From JAICWP01 sp035278025 (GTDB taxonomy: Bacteria > Acidobacteriota > Terriglobia > Terriglobales > Acidobacteriaceae): a stretch of 8,752 bases of DNA. The notes under the pieces are model-generated. The model made no database searches, had not been told where the DNA came from, and worked only from the letters and a program-made list of their open reading frames with translations. A program made the position numbers and the translations under genes. Location: positions 1 through 8,752 of the forward strand of contig DATEJK010000137.1 in assembly GCA_035278025.1 (NCBI GenBank), given 5' to 3'. Shown here one piece after another: positions 1 through 6,143 of the stretch. Positions within the stretch are counted from its first letter, which is position 1, and each line of letters begins with the position of its first letter.

Positions 1-844
1 CCTCCGGGCGCACGCCGTTTGCCGGCATTTCCGGGAGTTCCCACATCCCCGGCATCAGCGAGGCGCTACGCCCGCGCCGCACCAGGAACACGCTCTGCCC
101 ACGCCGTGCCAGGCGGTAACCCAGTTGTTGCCGCCGGCGGCGCTGCTTGTGCTTTGCCGGACCGAGGCCGCGCGTCCGGCACCAGCGAACCAGGGGGCAG
201 CGCGGGCATTGGGCCTCTGCCGGAAGACAAACCGTCGCCCCCAACTCCATCATGGCCTGGTTGAAGTCGCCGGGGCGGTCGGCCGCCAGCAGCCATTGCG
301 CCATTTCCCACGCCGCGCCGCGTTTGGGTGCTTGCCACGCCAGCAACCGCGAAAGCACCCGCTCCACATTGCCGTCCACCACCGCCACCGGTTCCCCGAA
401 GGCGATGCTGGCCACGGCGGCCGCAGTGTAGGGCCCAAAGCCCGGCAACTGCCGCAGTTGCGCAGCCGTGCGCGGCAACTCCCCGCCGTACTCCTGCACC
501 ATGACCTTGGCGGCATAGTGCAGCGCCCGCGCCCGCCGGTAGTATCCCAGGCCGCTCCAGGCGGCGAGCACAGCTTCCGGCTTAGCCGCGGCCAGCGAGC
601 GCACATCGGGAAAGCGCCGCAGAAAGCGCTGGTAATAACCCGTAACGGCGGCCACCCGCGTCTGCTGCAGCATGACTTCTGAAATCCAGATGCGGTAGGG
701 GTCCGACTCGCCGCGCCAGGGCAGGTCCCGCCGGTTGCGGTCATACCATTCCAAGAGCTGGCGGCGAAAGATGCGCAGTGTCCCCGGCGGCCAAAGCTCT
801 GAAACCTTTGGTAGACGCCTCGGATTCAAGGCTGACGAAGGCAT
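1..844 (-). CDS. mutY: A/G-specific adenine DNA glycosylase MutY (C-terminus cut by window edge)
   Basis: The protein removes adenine mispaired with 8-oxoguanine or guanine in base-excision repair. The minus-strand frame is open from the ATG at 844 to the window edge, giving 281 residues. The HhH-GPD glycosylase fold is clear. SEVMLQQT at residues 55-62 holds the catalytic Glu56. The helix-hairpin-helix is LPGFGPYTAAAVA, around 133-145. VDGNVERV at 156-163 holds the catalytic Asp157. The iron-sulfur cluster ligands are Cys206, 213, 216 and 222 with the exact C-X6-C-X2-C-X5-C spacing. After a basic linker (about 229-240) the NUDIX-like C-terminal domain that recognises 8-oxoG begins (VFLVRRG, then MPGMWELPE); about 60-90 residues are probably missing. 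An in-frame TGA lies 18 codons upstream of the ATG, which supports this start, although the ribosome site is weak. The gene is divergent from the pilin operon and looks like an unrelated housekeeping neighbour. Confidence 0.96.
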   Translation of the reverse strand, partial: MPSSALNPRRLPKVSELWPPGTLRIFRRQLLEWYDRNRRDLPWRGESDPYRIWISEVMLQQTRVAAVTGYYQRFLRRFPDVRSLAAAKPEAVLAAWSGLGYYRRARALHYAAKVMVQEYGGELPRTAAQLRQLPGFGPYTAAAVASIAFGEPVAVVDGNVERVLSRLLAWQAPKRGAAWEMAQWLLAADRPGDFNQAMMELGATVCLPAEAQCPRCPLVRWCRTRGLGPAKHKQRRRRQQLGYRLARRGQSVFLVRRGRSASLMPGMWELPEMPANGVRPE

Positions 845-1075
845 GTGGATCTCGTTTTCCGGCGCAAAACTCGCTGCGGCGGTCTCCCTGGCTCACGATT
901 CAGATCGAGACCAGCTTCACAAAATGTAACGAAATGAAACATTCCGGGGGATGATTGGCTCCCGGCTCCGCCGAAGAGACTATCCTAACCAACTTGCTTT
1001 CAGCAACTTAGAAAATACCGCCCCTTTGGACGGCGGACTGCTTTGGAATATGCATTCCCCCAAGGAGTGCAAGGC
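845..1075. other. Divergent intergenic region between mutY and the pilin operon
   Basis: These 231 bases must carry the promoters of both mutY (leftward) and the pilin operon (rightward). I cannot place a convincing -35/-10 pair or a sigma-54 -24/-12 site. The stretch from about 910 to 945 is unusually AT-rich for this window. Two small inverted repeats are visible: TTGCT-TTC-AGCAA at 994-1006 and CCGCC...GGCGG at 1018-1036. Either could be an operator or a leader hairpin, but both are short enough to be chance. No credible protein is encoded here. Confidence 0.5.
1062..1067 (+). promoter_or_regulatory. Shine-Dalgarno AAGGAG of the first pilin gene
   Basis: AAGGAG lies 8 bases before the ATG at 1076. 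It decides the start: the alternative in-frame TTG at 1043 would place this site inside the coding region and lengthen the prepilin leader from 10 to 21 residues. Confidence 0.8.
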
Positions 1076-1750
1076 ATGGAATACCGTCCCAGATCGCAAA
1101 GCGGCTTCAGTCTGATGGAACTGCTGATTTGCATGGCGGTGATGATGGTCGTGACCGTAGCGGCCATTCCCACCATCAGCCGGACGTTGCAAGCGGTCAA
1201 GTTGCAGAGCTCGGCGCAGGATTTCGCGACCCTCCTGCAGCGGACACGCATCCTGGCGGTGAAGAACAACACCAGCTACAGCATAGTTGTTCCGGCCCCG
1301 GTTAACGGCATGCAGATCGCCTGCATTGACAGCATCTCCCCTCCCAACGGAGCTTGCGACGCCACCGAACCGATGGTGGCTCTGTCCGGCAACGTGTCGC
1401 TGGTCACGGATGGCAGCGGCCCCTCCACCAACCAGATCACCTGTGGCGCGGTGGGAACGGGTACTTGTCCGGCGAATTTCACCGGCCTCAACTACCAGCC
1501 GCAACCGGTCAACGCATTTACCTCGTACAACAACCGCGGCCTGCCTTGCGTAGGCAATCCTGTCACCACAGAACCAAACCCAACCCTGGCGGCATGCAAG
1601 GAGAGGGACCCGGGTGGCAATGCCGTCGGATTCGTATTCCTGTTCCAGTACGCGGGCGCGACTGCGAGGTCTTACGCGGCAGTAACGGTCACGCCATCCG
1701 GACTGGTAAGCGAGTGGAGCTATAACGGCGCTTCATGGGGACAGCAATGA
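1076..1750 (+). CDS. FimT/GspH-type minor pilin (prepilin)
   Basis: This 224-residue prepilin is probably the first subunit of a minor-pilin set that primes filament assembly in the inner membrane. The 10-residue basic leader MEYRPRSQSG is followed by FSLMELL, a textbook prepilin-peptidase site: cleavage after Gly10, N-methylated Phe at +1 and Glu at +5. Residues 11-31 form the hydrophobic N-terminal helix. The next segment (TLQAVKLQSSAQDFATLLQR) is the amphipathic helix typical of FimT/GspH. Near the C-terminus, NNRGLPC (152-158) and TPSGLVSEW (206-214) resemble the beta-strands of the GspH/FimT fold. Six cysteines occur in the soluble part (83, 94, 123, 131, 158, 174), so disulfides are likely. 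The AAGGAG site fixes the start. The stop overlaps the next start (ATGA). FimT (type IVa pilus) and GspH (type II secretion) cannot be told apart from this gene alone, but the PilX-like fourth gene favours a pilus. Confidence 0.88.
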   Translation: MEYRPRSQSGFSLMELLICMAVMMVVTVAAIPTISRTLQAVKLQSSAQDFATLLQRTRILAVKNNTSYSIVVPAPVNGMQIACIDSISPPNGACDATEPMVALSGNVSLVTDGSGPSTNQITCGAVGTGTCPANFTGLNYQPQPVNAFTSYNNRGLPCVGNPVTTEPNPTLAACKERDPGGNAVGFVFLFQYAGATARSYAAVTVTPSGLVSEWSYNGASWGQQ

Positions 1751-2313
1751 GAGTGAAAATGAAACCATTCCTGGGCAAGAGAAAGTCATCGGGCTTGACC
1801 CTCATCGAACTGCTCATTGCGCTGAGCATCGGCGCAGTAGGGCTGACGGCGGTGATCAGCCTGTTCGTGGTGGCCATGGCCAACAACAGCCGCAGCCATC
1901 GCGATACCACGGCTACGCTGCTGTCGCAGAGCGTGCTGGAACAGATCCTGCTGGCGGGCACCAACAATGTGGCCAACATCGGATTGACCGACTGCCTGGG
2001 CAACAACTTCACCATCAACAGCGCCGGCGGCGCCTCCCCGGGTGCGGGGGCAGCGGTCACCGCCAGCGGCAACATTGATTTCTCCGCGGCTGCCCCGGGC
2101 GCCAACTACAGCATGACCTACAACGTGTGCCGCGCCAATGGCCAGACCTCCCAATACGACGTTCGCTGGAACGTGCTGGACATGTCCACCTCCGGGACCA
2201 CGGTCTACACCCGCCTGGTGCGGGTTTCCGCCAAACCCGTGGGCACGACGGCGGCCAATTCTTACCTTCTGCCGGTCACTTTGCGCGGCACCGCCGCCGT
2301 GGCGGAGAACTAG
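1747..2313 (+). CDS. PilV/GspI-like minor pilin (prepilin)
   Basis: This 188-residue prepilin-like protein is the second member of the operon. The leader MRVKMKPFLGKRKSSG (16 residues, strongly basic) precedes LTLIELLIALSIG, giving cleavage after Gly16, Leu at +1 and Glu at +5. Residues 17-45 form the hydrophobic helix, followed by a short polar helix (about 46-70, ending QSVLEQILLAGT). That is the usual PilV/GspI pattern, in which the N-terminal helix carries on into a stretch resembling SRAEAEQLA. The rest is a Gly/Ala/Asn/Thr-rich domain with Cys83 and Cys128. I chose the ATG at 1747 because it overlaps the upstream TGA as ATGA, with GGGGA just before it; the in-frame ATG at 1759 is also possible and leaves the motif intact. 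The assignment among minor-pilin classes rests on gene order and N-terminus, and is less certain than the prepilin call itself. Confidence 0.85.
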   Translation: MRVKMKPFLGKRKSSGLTLIELLIALSIGAVGLTAVISLFVVAMANNSRSHRDTTATLLSQSVLEQILLAGTNNVANIGLTDCLGNNFTINSAGGASPGAGAAVTASGNIDFSAAAPGANYSMTYNVCRANGQTSQYDVRWNVLDMSTSGTTVYTRLVRVSAKPVGTTAANSYLLPVTLRGTAAVAEN

Positions 2314-2320
2314 AGGACAT

Positions 2321-3130
2321 ATGAGCCGACACTCGCAGCAAGGGCAACACGGCTTCTCGCTGATGGAAATGCTGATTGTCGTGGCCGTGCTCAGCCTGGT
2401 GATGGGCGCGATCTTCAGCACCATTCTGGACGGCATGAAAAAGTACCGTCTGGAGGAAAACCGCGTCAACACCACCCAGGAATCGCGGGAATTCCTCGAT
2501 CAGATTGTGCGCGACCTGCACAGCGCCGGCTATCCCGGGCTGAAGATGTTCACCCCCAGCGCGCTGACCGCGCCCGCCGTCAACAACTCCAACGTCGCGG
2601 CCGGTCTGGTAGCGGTCTCCGCCACCGACATCTGGTTCGAAGGCGATATTGACGACAACGGCCAGGTGCTGAGCGTCCGCTACACCCTGCAGGCCAATGC
2701 CAATGGCAATTGCCCGTGCGTCATGATGCGCAGCGCCATGCCCAAAATAACCGCGGCTCCCTCCGCCCAGAACGTTAATTACAACACCCAACTGCAGAAC
2801 GTGATCAACAGCACCGGCGGCGCCGCTCCCTATGCGATTAGCGGAAGCACCATGTTCAACGGAACCGCGGTCAGCAACGATACTCTTTACGCCAGCTACA
2901 AGACCGTTCCCGTGTTCGCGTTTTACGACCAGAACGGTAATGCCATAGCCGTGCCTAACGATTTGCAGGGCGGCAATCTCAACACCGGAGTCAATGTCGC
3001 CAACGGAAATACGGTGCGCATGATCAGCGTGGCTCTGAACCTGCTTTCCTCCCAGCAGGACCTGCAGACCCACCTGCGCTCGGGCGTTTCCATGCGCGCC
3101 ATGGTGAAGCTGAACAATCTTCAGAATTAG
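2321..3130 (+). CDS. PilW/GspJ-like minor pilin (prepilin)
   Basis: This is a 269-residue prepilin. The leader MSRHSQQGQHG (11 residues) is followed by FSLMEMLIVVAVLSLVMGAI, so cleavage falls after Gly11 with Phe at +1 and Glu at +5. After the membrane helix, the stretch RVNTTQESREFLDQIVRDL (48-66) fits PilW/GspJ proteins, where a helix ending in a form of 'Q..R..FL..I..DLR.AGY' precedes the globular domain; HSAGYPG follows at 67-73. The C-terminal half is beta-rich, with ADITFF-like strands (ATDIWFEGDID at 101-111) and a CPC pair at 131-133. A much longer reading of this frame, from 2138, only overlaps the PilV-like gene and has no pilin-like sequence. The ATG at 2321 lies 7 bases after the upstream stop and has GAGGA just before it. 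Together with its neighbours it would form the tip-priming complex of a type IV filament. Confidence 0.86.
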   Translation: MSRHSQQGQHGFSLMEMLIVVAVLSLVMGAIFSTILDGMKKYRLEENRVNTTQESREFLDQIVRDLHSAGYPGLKMFTPSALTAPAVNNSNVAAGLVAVSATDIWFEGDIDDNGQVLSVRYTLQANANGNCPCVMMRSAMPKITAAPSAQNVNYNTQLQNVINSTGGAAPYAISGSTMFNGTAVSNDTLYASYKTVPVFAFYDQNGNAIAVPNDLQGGNLNTGVNVANGNTVRMISVALNLLSSQQDLQTHLRSGVSMRAMVKLNNLQN

Positions 3131-3135
3131 GAATT

Positions 3136-3141
3136 GGAGGA
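3136..3141 (+). promoter_or_regulatory. Shine-Dalgarno GGAGGA of the PilX-like gene
   Basis: GGAGGA sits in the 15-base gap after the PilW-like stop. It serves the ATG at 3146 (or the adjacent in-frame ATG at 3149) and rules out the in-frame TTG at 3134, which lies at or before the site. It is one of the strongest ribosome sites in the window. Confidence 0.75.
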
Positions 3142-3145
3142 AGTT

Positions 3146-4669
3146 ATGATGCGCCAATCGAAAAACGAACGCGGCATAGCTTTAATCGTGGTGCTGTTTG
3201 CGCTCATGCTGCTCACCGCCGTAGGCCTCGGACTCATGTACATGACCACCACCGAGACCGGCATTGACAGCAATTTCCGCGGCGAGCAGCAGGCCTATTA
3301 CGCCTCCAAAGCCGGCCTGGAGGAAGGGCGCGAGCGCCTGCGTTACGGTGCCCCCAACTCCATCTTCCCCACGAATGGTTGGGCCTTGCCCACTACCGCG
3401 CCGGCCGCCAATACCGGTTCGGTGGTTTACATCGTCAACTCCATGGGCGCCGGCGACCCCGTGACTCCCTGGAGCGCGAATACCCCTTACTTTGATGACG
3501 AACTCTGCCATGAAAACTTCAGCGGTCTGGGCCTGACTGCCACCGCCGCCACCGTGCCCTGCGCGCAGACGGCTCCCAGTGGCAACAGCTGGTACACCAG
3601 CGTGGCCAGCACCGACCCCGCCACCGGCACCAGTTCGGCCACACCCTATAAATGGGTGCGCATCACCCTGAAACAGGACAACTCCTACAGCCCATACTGT
3701 CCCGATAACAACTGCACCTCAGCATTAGCCAACCGGCCAGTTTGCTCCACCATGAACACCACCTCCGCCACCCCTCCCTACTACGAGACGCCGCTGCCCG
3801 CCGCGTATCCGGTGTGCGAAGCGGCCAACATGCGCTCCGTCTTCGTAGTGACCTCTCTGTCCAGGATGTCGGACGGTGCGCGCAAGATGACGCAGTATGA
3901 AGTGGCGAACATGGTGGTTCCGCCCCTGCCCGGCTCCATCACCTTCGACGGCGCGGGCCCGAACTTTAGCCCGCCAAATTCCAACGCCCTGACCATCAAC
4001 GGCGCCGATGCGCATACCTGCACCAGTTGGGCCGCCCCCACCATGCCGGCCGTCGCCGCTTACAATGCTGCCGCTACCACCACGCTCACCAACGACATCC
4101 CCAGCAACCGATACAACAACTACACCGGAGCCGGCGGCACGCCCAGTGTGGTCAACTCCTATAATCAACTGGGAGTTCTCAACACCGTTGGCGGCCTGCA
4201 GCAACTGGTGAGCAACGTAAGCTATGCCGCGGACCAGACCTTTAACACCAACAATCCCACCATCTCCAATCTGGGTACGGACACCGCTCCCCTGATCACG
4301 GTGGTGAATGGCGACTTTACCTGGAGCGGCCACCAGTCAGGCTCGGGAATTCTGCTGGTTACCGGGACCTTGACCATTACCGGCACCCCCAGCTACGACG
4401 GCGTGGTGTTGGTCATTGGCCAGGGCAACCTGACCTATAAAGGCAGCGGCTCGGGCGTAATCAACGGCGGGCTGTTTATCGCCAACATCTGCAGCAACTG
4501 CAGCGCCAATCCTCCGCAATACTTGCCCTCCAGCGGCGGCCCGGGCTCGCCGACCCTGAGCTGGAGCGGCGGCGGCAACCTGACCTTAAATTACGACAGC
4601 TGCTGGACCAACAAAATGTCGGACCGCGCCGTGCTGCGCGTGCTCGCCTCCCACGAAGAGGTGTACTGA
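3146..4669 (+). CDS. Large PilX-like minor pilin / tip protein
   Basis: This 507-residue protein closes the pilin operon. The N-terminus is PilX-type: a basic leader ending ERG at residue 10, then IALIVVLFALMLLTAVGLGL. It is followed by TTTETGIDSNFRGEQQA (34-50) and YYASKAGLEEGRERL (51-65), the conserved helix in which PilX_N proteins show 'A.y.AeaGle.a...l'. The +5 position is Val15 instead of the Glu found in the three preceding pilins, as is known for the GspK-type tip subunits. Residues about 100-260 form a Ser/Thr/Cys-containing domain. Residues about 265-490 are rich in Gly, Asn, Ser and Thr, with regular strand-turn units (ITVVNGDFTWSG, ILLVTGTLTITG, VVLVIGQGNLTYKG, GVINGGLFIANI) that suggest a stacked beta structure. 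It is far longer than typical proteobacterial PilX (roughly 170-200 residues). It is probably exposed at the filament tip. An adhesive role is inferred, not shown. Confidence 0.8.
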   Translation: MMRQSKNERGIALIVVLFALMLLTAVGLGLMYMTTTETGIDSNFRGEQQAYYASKAGLEEGRERLRYGAPNSIFPTNGWALPTTAPAANTGSVVYIVNSMGAGDPVTPWSANTPYFDDELCHENFSGLGLTATAATVPCAQTAPSGNSWYTSVASTDPATGTSSATPYKWVRITLKQDNSYSPYCPDNNCTSALANRPVCSTMNTTSATPPYYETPLPAAYPVCEAANMRSVFVVTSLSRMSDGARKMTQYEVANMVVPPLPGSITFDGAGPNFSPPNSNALTINGADAHTCTSWAAPTMPAVAAYNAAATTTLTNDIPSNRYNNYTGAGGTPSVVNSYNQLGVLNTVGGLQQLVSNVSYAADQTFNTNNPTISNLGTDTAPLITVVNGDFTWSGHQSGSGILLVTGTLTITGTPSYDGVVLVIGQGNLTYKGSGSGVINGGLFIANICSNCSANPPQYLPSSGGPGSPTLSWSGGGNLTLNYDSCWTNKMSDRAVLRVLASHEEVY

Positions 4670-4700
4670 TTCGGCAGCTCGGATAGCAGTTGTGAATGAG

Positions 4701-4730
4701 AACAGGCGGCGCGCAAGCGCCGCCTGTTTT
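4701..4730 (+). terminator. Rho-independent terminator of the pilin operon
   Basis: A perfect 12-bp stem (AACAGGCGGCGC at 4701-4712 pairing with GCGCCGCCTGTT at 4717-4728) encloses a GCAA tetraloop (GNRA class), and the 3' arm runs into TTTT. It begins 31 bases after the PilX-like stop. On the opposite strand the stem is not followed by a T run, so it should stop mainly rightward transcription. It separates the pilin operon from the convergent secreted-protein gene. Confidence 0.92.
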
Positions 4731-4757
4731 CTGGAGTGCCGGGCATCAGCTCTCGGA

Positions 4758-5687
4758 TCAGTGCTTGGGCGCGGAGGTAGTGTCTTCCTGAGGCGGTACT
4801 GCAGGAGCAGGCTGGGCGTTGCCTGCTCCCACTTTGCCCGCGGTGCCACTGTGGGGCTGGGAAGCCTGCGCGGCCGGGGTTTGGACGGTGCCATCCTTGG
4901 GAGGCGAAAGTCTACCCGCCAGGGGCATTTTCTTCTCCAGTTGTTCCAGTTTCTTGAGCTTCTCCGGTTCGTGCCGGTGAAAGATGCGCATCATGTCGGG
5001 CATGAACTCGCGAAGCAGGTTGGTTTCCGCGCTGCTGAGCACGCTGCCGCCAAAGCGGCTCATGGTTTCGCCGAAGCCGCGCTGCGGCCGGGGATAGTAG
5101 GCGTTGGTCAGACTGTCCACGAAAAGCAGGCCCAACAGCAAGGAACTGTTGAAGGTGTGGCGCCCGCTATCGGAGCGGGTCACCAGCACGCGACTGGCGG
5201 CATAGGGAACGCGGGCAAACAAAGAATGTCCGTCCCCCATCCGGAAATAGCGTGGGTCCTGGCGCAGCACCGCGGGAAATAGGAAATTTTCGAAAAAGCT
5301 TCCGGCTTCATGATTGGCCAGCAGCGCGCCGTAGCGTTTGCCGTAGCCCTCCATTCCCTGCCCATAGGCCGGCCAATCGTCCGTCATCTGCGCCCATCCC
5401 GCATCGAATGCGGTGTTCGCAAAGGTATAAAAGGAATAGGTCTGCTGCAGGAAGATGTTAAATTTCTGCCGCGAGGTCAGGGGCGTGTAGTAGGAGGTCT
5501 CCACCGGCTCCATAGCAACCGGAGCCTCTTTCTCCGATGAGGCTGAGAATACCGGGCTGGTGCTCCCCTGCGGCGGGGCGGGCGGCAAACTTTCATCCTG
5601 GGCATTACTTTGGGCAGCCGCGCTCAGGCTCATCCCGGCCACGATTGCGGCCACCACCCAGGCACGCATCCAGTTCTCAGCCCTCAT
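4758..5687 (-). CDS. Secreted conserved protein of unknown function
   Basis: This 309-residue protein has an N-terminal signal peptide: a basic start, a hydrophobic run WVVAAIVAGMSLS (10-22) and a likely signal-peptidase I site after AAA (23-25) or AQS. A Pro/Ser/Glu-rich linker (about 30-65) leads to a compact aromatic-rich core (about 66-235) with DDWPAYGQGMEGYGKRYG (103-120), LRQDPRYFRMGDG (141-153), PYAASRVLVTRSDSG (161-175) and FNSSLLLG (179-186). I associate this core with an uncharacterised family common in Acidobacteria; its role is unknown. A charged helix (EPEKLKKLEQLEKK, 240-253) and a disordered Pro/Ala tail follow. The ATG at 5687 gives the longest signal peptide, though its ribosome site is poor; the ATG at 5669 also gives a valid one. 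It may be periplasmic or outer-membrane associated. It is transcribed alone, convergent to the pilin operon and divergent from the rlpA pair. Confidence 0.82.
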   Translation of the reverse strand: MRAENWMRAWVVAAIVAGMSLSAAAQSNAQDESLPPAPPQGSTSPVFSASSEKEAPVAMEPVETSYYTPLTSRQKFNIFLQQTYSFYTFANTAFDAGWAQMTDDWPAYGQGMEGYGKRYGALLANHEAGSFFENFLFPAVLRQDPRYFRMGDGHSLFARVPYAASRVLVTRSDSGRHTFNSSLLLGLLFVDSLTNAYYPRPQRGFGETMSRFGGSVLSSAETNLLREFMPDMMRIFHRHEPEKLKKLEQLEKKMPLAGRLSPPKDGTVQTPAAQASQPHSGTAGKVGAGNAQPAPAVPPQEDTTSAPKH

Positions 5688-5876
5688 CCCTAGCGCCCCA
5701 ACAGCAATCTACGCGCCGAACTCTCTTAACTCAGAGGTAATCCGTGACGGGAGGGTTTTCCCCTAGTACCTCCCCGTTCCTTACCAGGTACAAAGCCCGA
5801 TCGCGCGGTTGACCCGCTCTCTCCCGGGGCTCATAATCAGGCTCTCTGCTCCCCTAAGTCCTCAGGATGGTGGAAC
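5688..5876. promoter_or_regulatory. Divergent intergenic region with inverted repeats
   Basis: These 189 bases separate the leftward secreted-protein gene from the rightward small-protein/rlpA pair, so they should hold two promoters; I cannot place -35/-10 boxes with confidence. Three nested symmetrical elements are visible: AGGG-N5-CCCT at 5752-5764, TACC-A-GGTA at 5782-5790, and GTACCT (5766-5771) paired with AGGTAC (5786-5791) across a 14-base gap. Such clustering looks like an operator for a dimeric regulator, or a short hairpin. There is no T run that would make it a terminator. Confidence 0.45.
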
Positions 5877-6143
5877 TTGGCAGCTAAACACCGCAGCTCG
5901 GACGACCTCAAAACCCGGCTTGATGAAGCTTTCAACCGGGCGGGGAAGAAAGTAGAAGCCGCGGGCAAGAAGCTGGGGCGCTCCCTGCAGGATTCGGGCC
6001 TGGACAAAGACGCGGAGAACATCATTTCCTACCTCAATGAAGAGGTCGTTCCCGCTGTCCGGAGCCACTCCACCCAGGCCCTGCGGATAGCGGCCAAGAA
6101 ACTGTCGCAATTCGCCGACTACATGGAACGGAAGCAGCGGTGA
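5877..6143 (+). CDS. Small charged protein of unknown function, coupled to rlpA
   Basis: This 88-residue protein was not recognised. It has no signal peptide or membrane segment and is rich in Lys, Arg, Glu, Asp and Ala, so a cytoplasmic helical protein is likely. Residues 10-40 (LKTRLDEAFNRAGKKVEAAG then KKLGRSLQDS) and 44-85 read as amphipathic helices with hydrophobic residues every three to four positions. The start is TTG at 5877: no in-frame ATG or GTG lies upstream close by, and AGGA at 5864-5867 is 9 bases ahead. An overlapping ATG at 5867 in another frame stops after six codons. The stop TGA at 6141-6143 overlaps the GTG start of rlpA (GTGA), so the two are probably co-translated, which is the best argument that this gene is real. 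A link to cell-wall work is inferred from that coupling alone. Confidence 0.7.
   Translation: MAAKHRSSDDLKTRLDEAFNRAGKKVEAAGKKLGRSLQDSGLDKDAENIISYLNEEVVPAVRSHSTQALRIAAKKLSQFADYMERKQR

Noticed and set aside
250..744. Long minus-strand open frame overlapping mutY
   Set aside because: It is the wrong frame of the mutY strand. The correct frame shows the full set of MutY motifs, including the four iron-sulfur cysteines.
735..929. Short plus-strand open frame between mutY and the pilin operon
   Set aside because: It overlaps the 5' end of mutY on the opposite strand and resembles no protein; no ribosome site precedes it.
1043..1075. TTG at 1043 as the start of the FimT-like pilin
   Set aside because: AAGGAG lies inside this extension and points to the ATG at 1076; the shorter form gives a normal 10-residue prepilin leader.
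1786..3157. Long antisense open frames across the pilin genes (1786-2475 and 2276-3157)
   Set aside because: They are His/Gly/Arg-rich, low-complexity translations typical of antisense frames in GC-rich genes, and the plus strand encodes clear pilins.
4692..5282. Plus-strand open frame of 196 codons
   Set aside because: It is antisense to the secreted-protein gene, starts within the terminator region and shows no domain; the minus frame has a signal peptide and conserved core.
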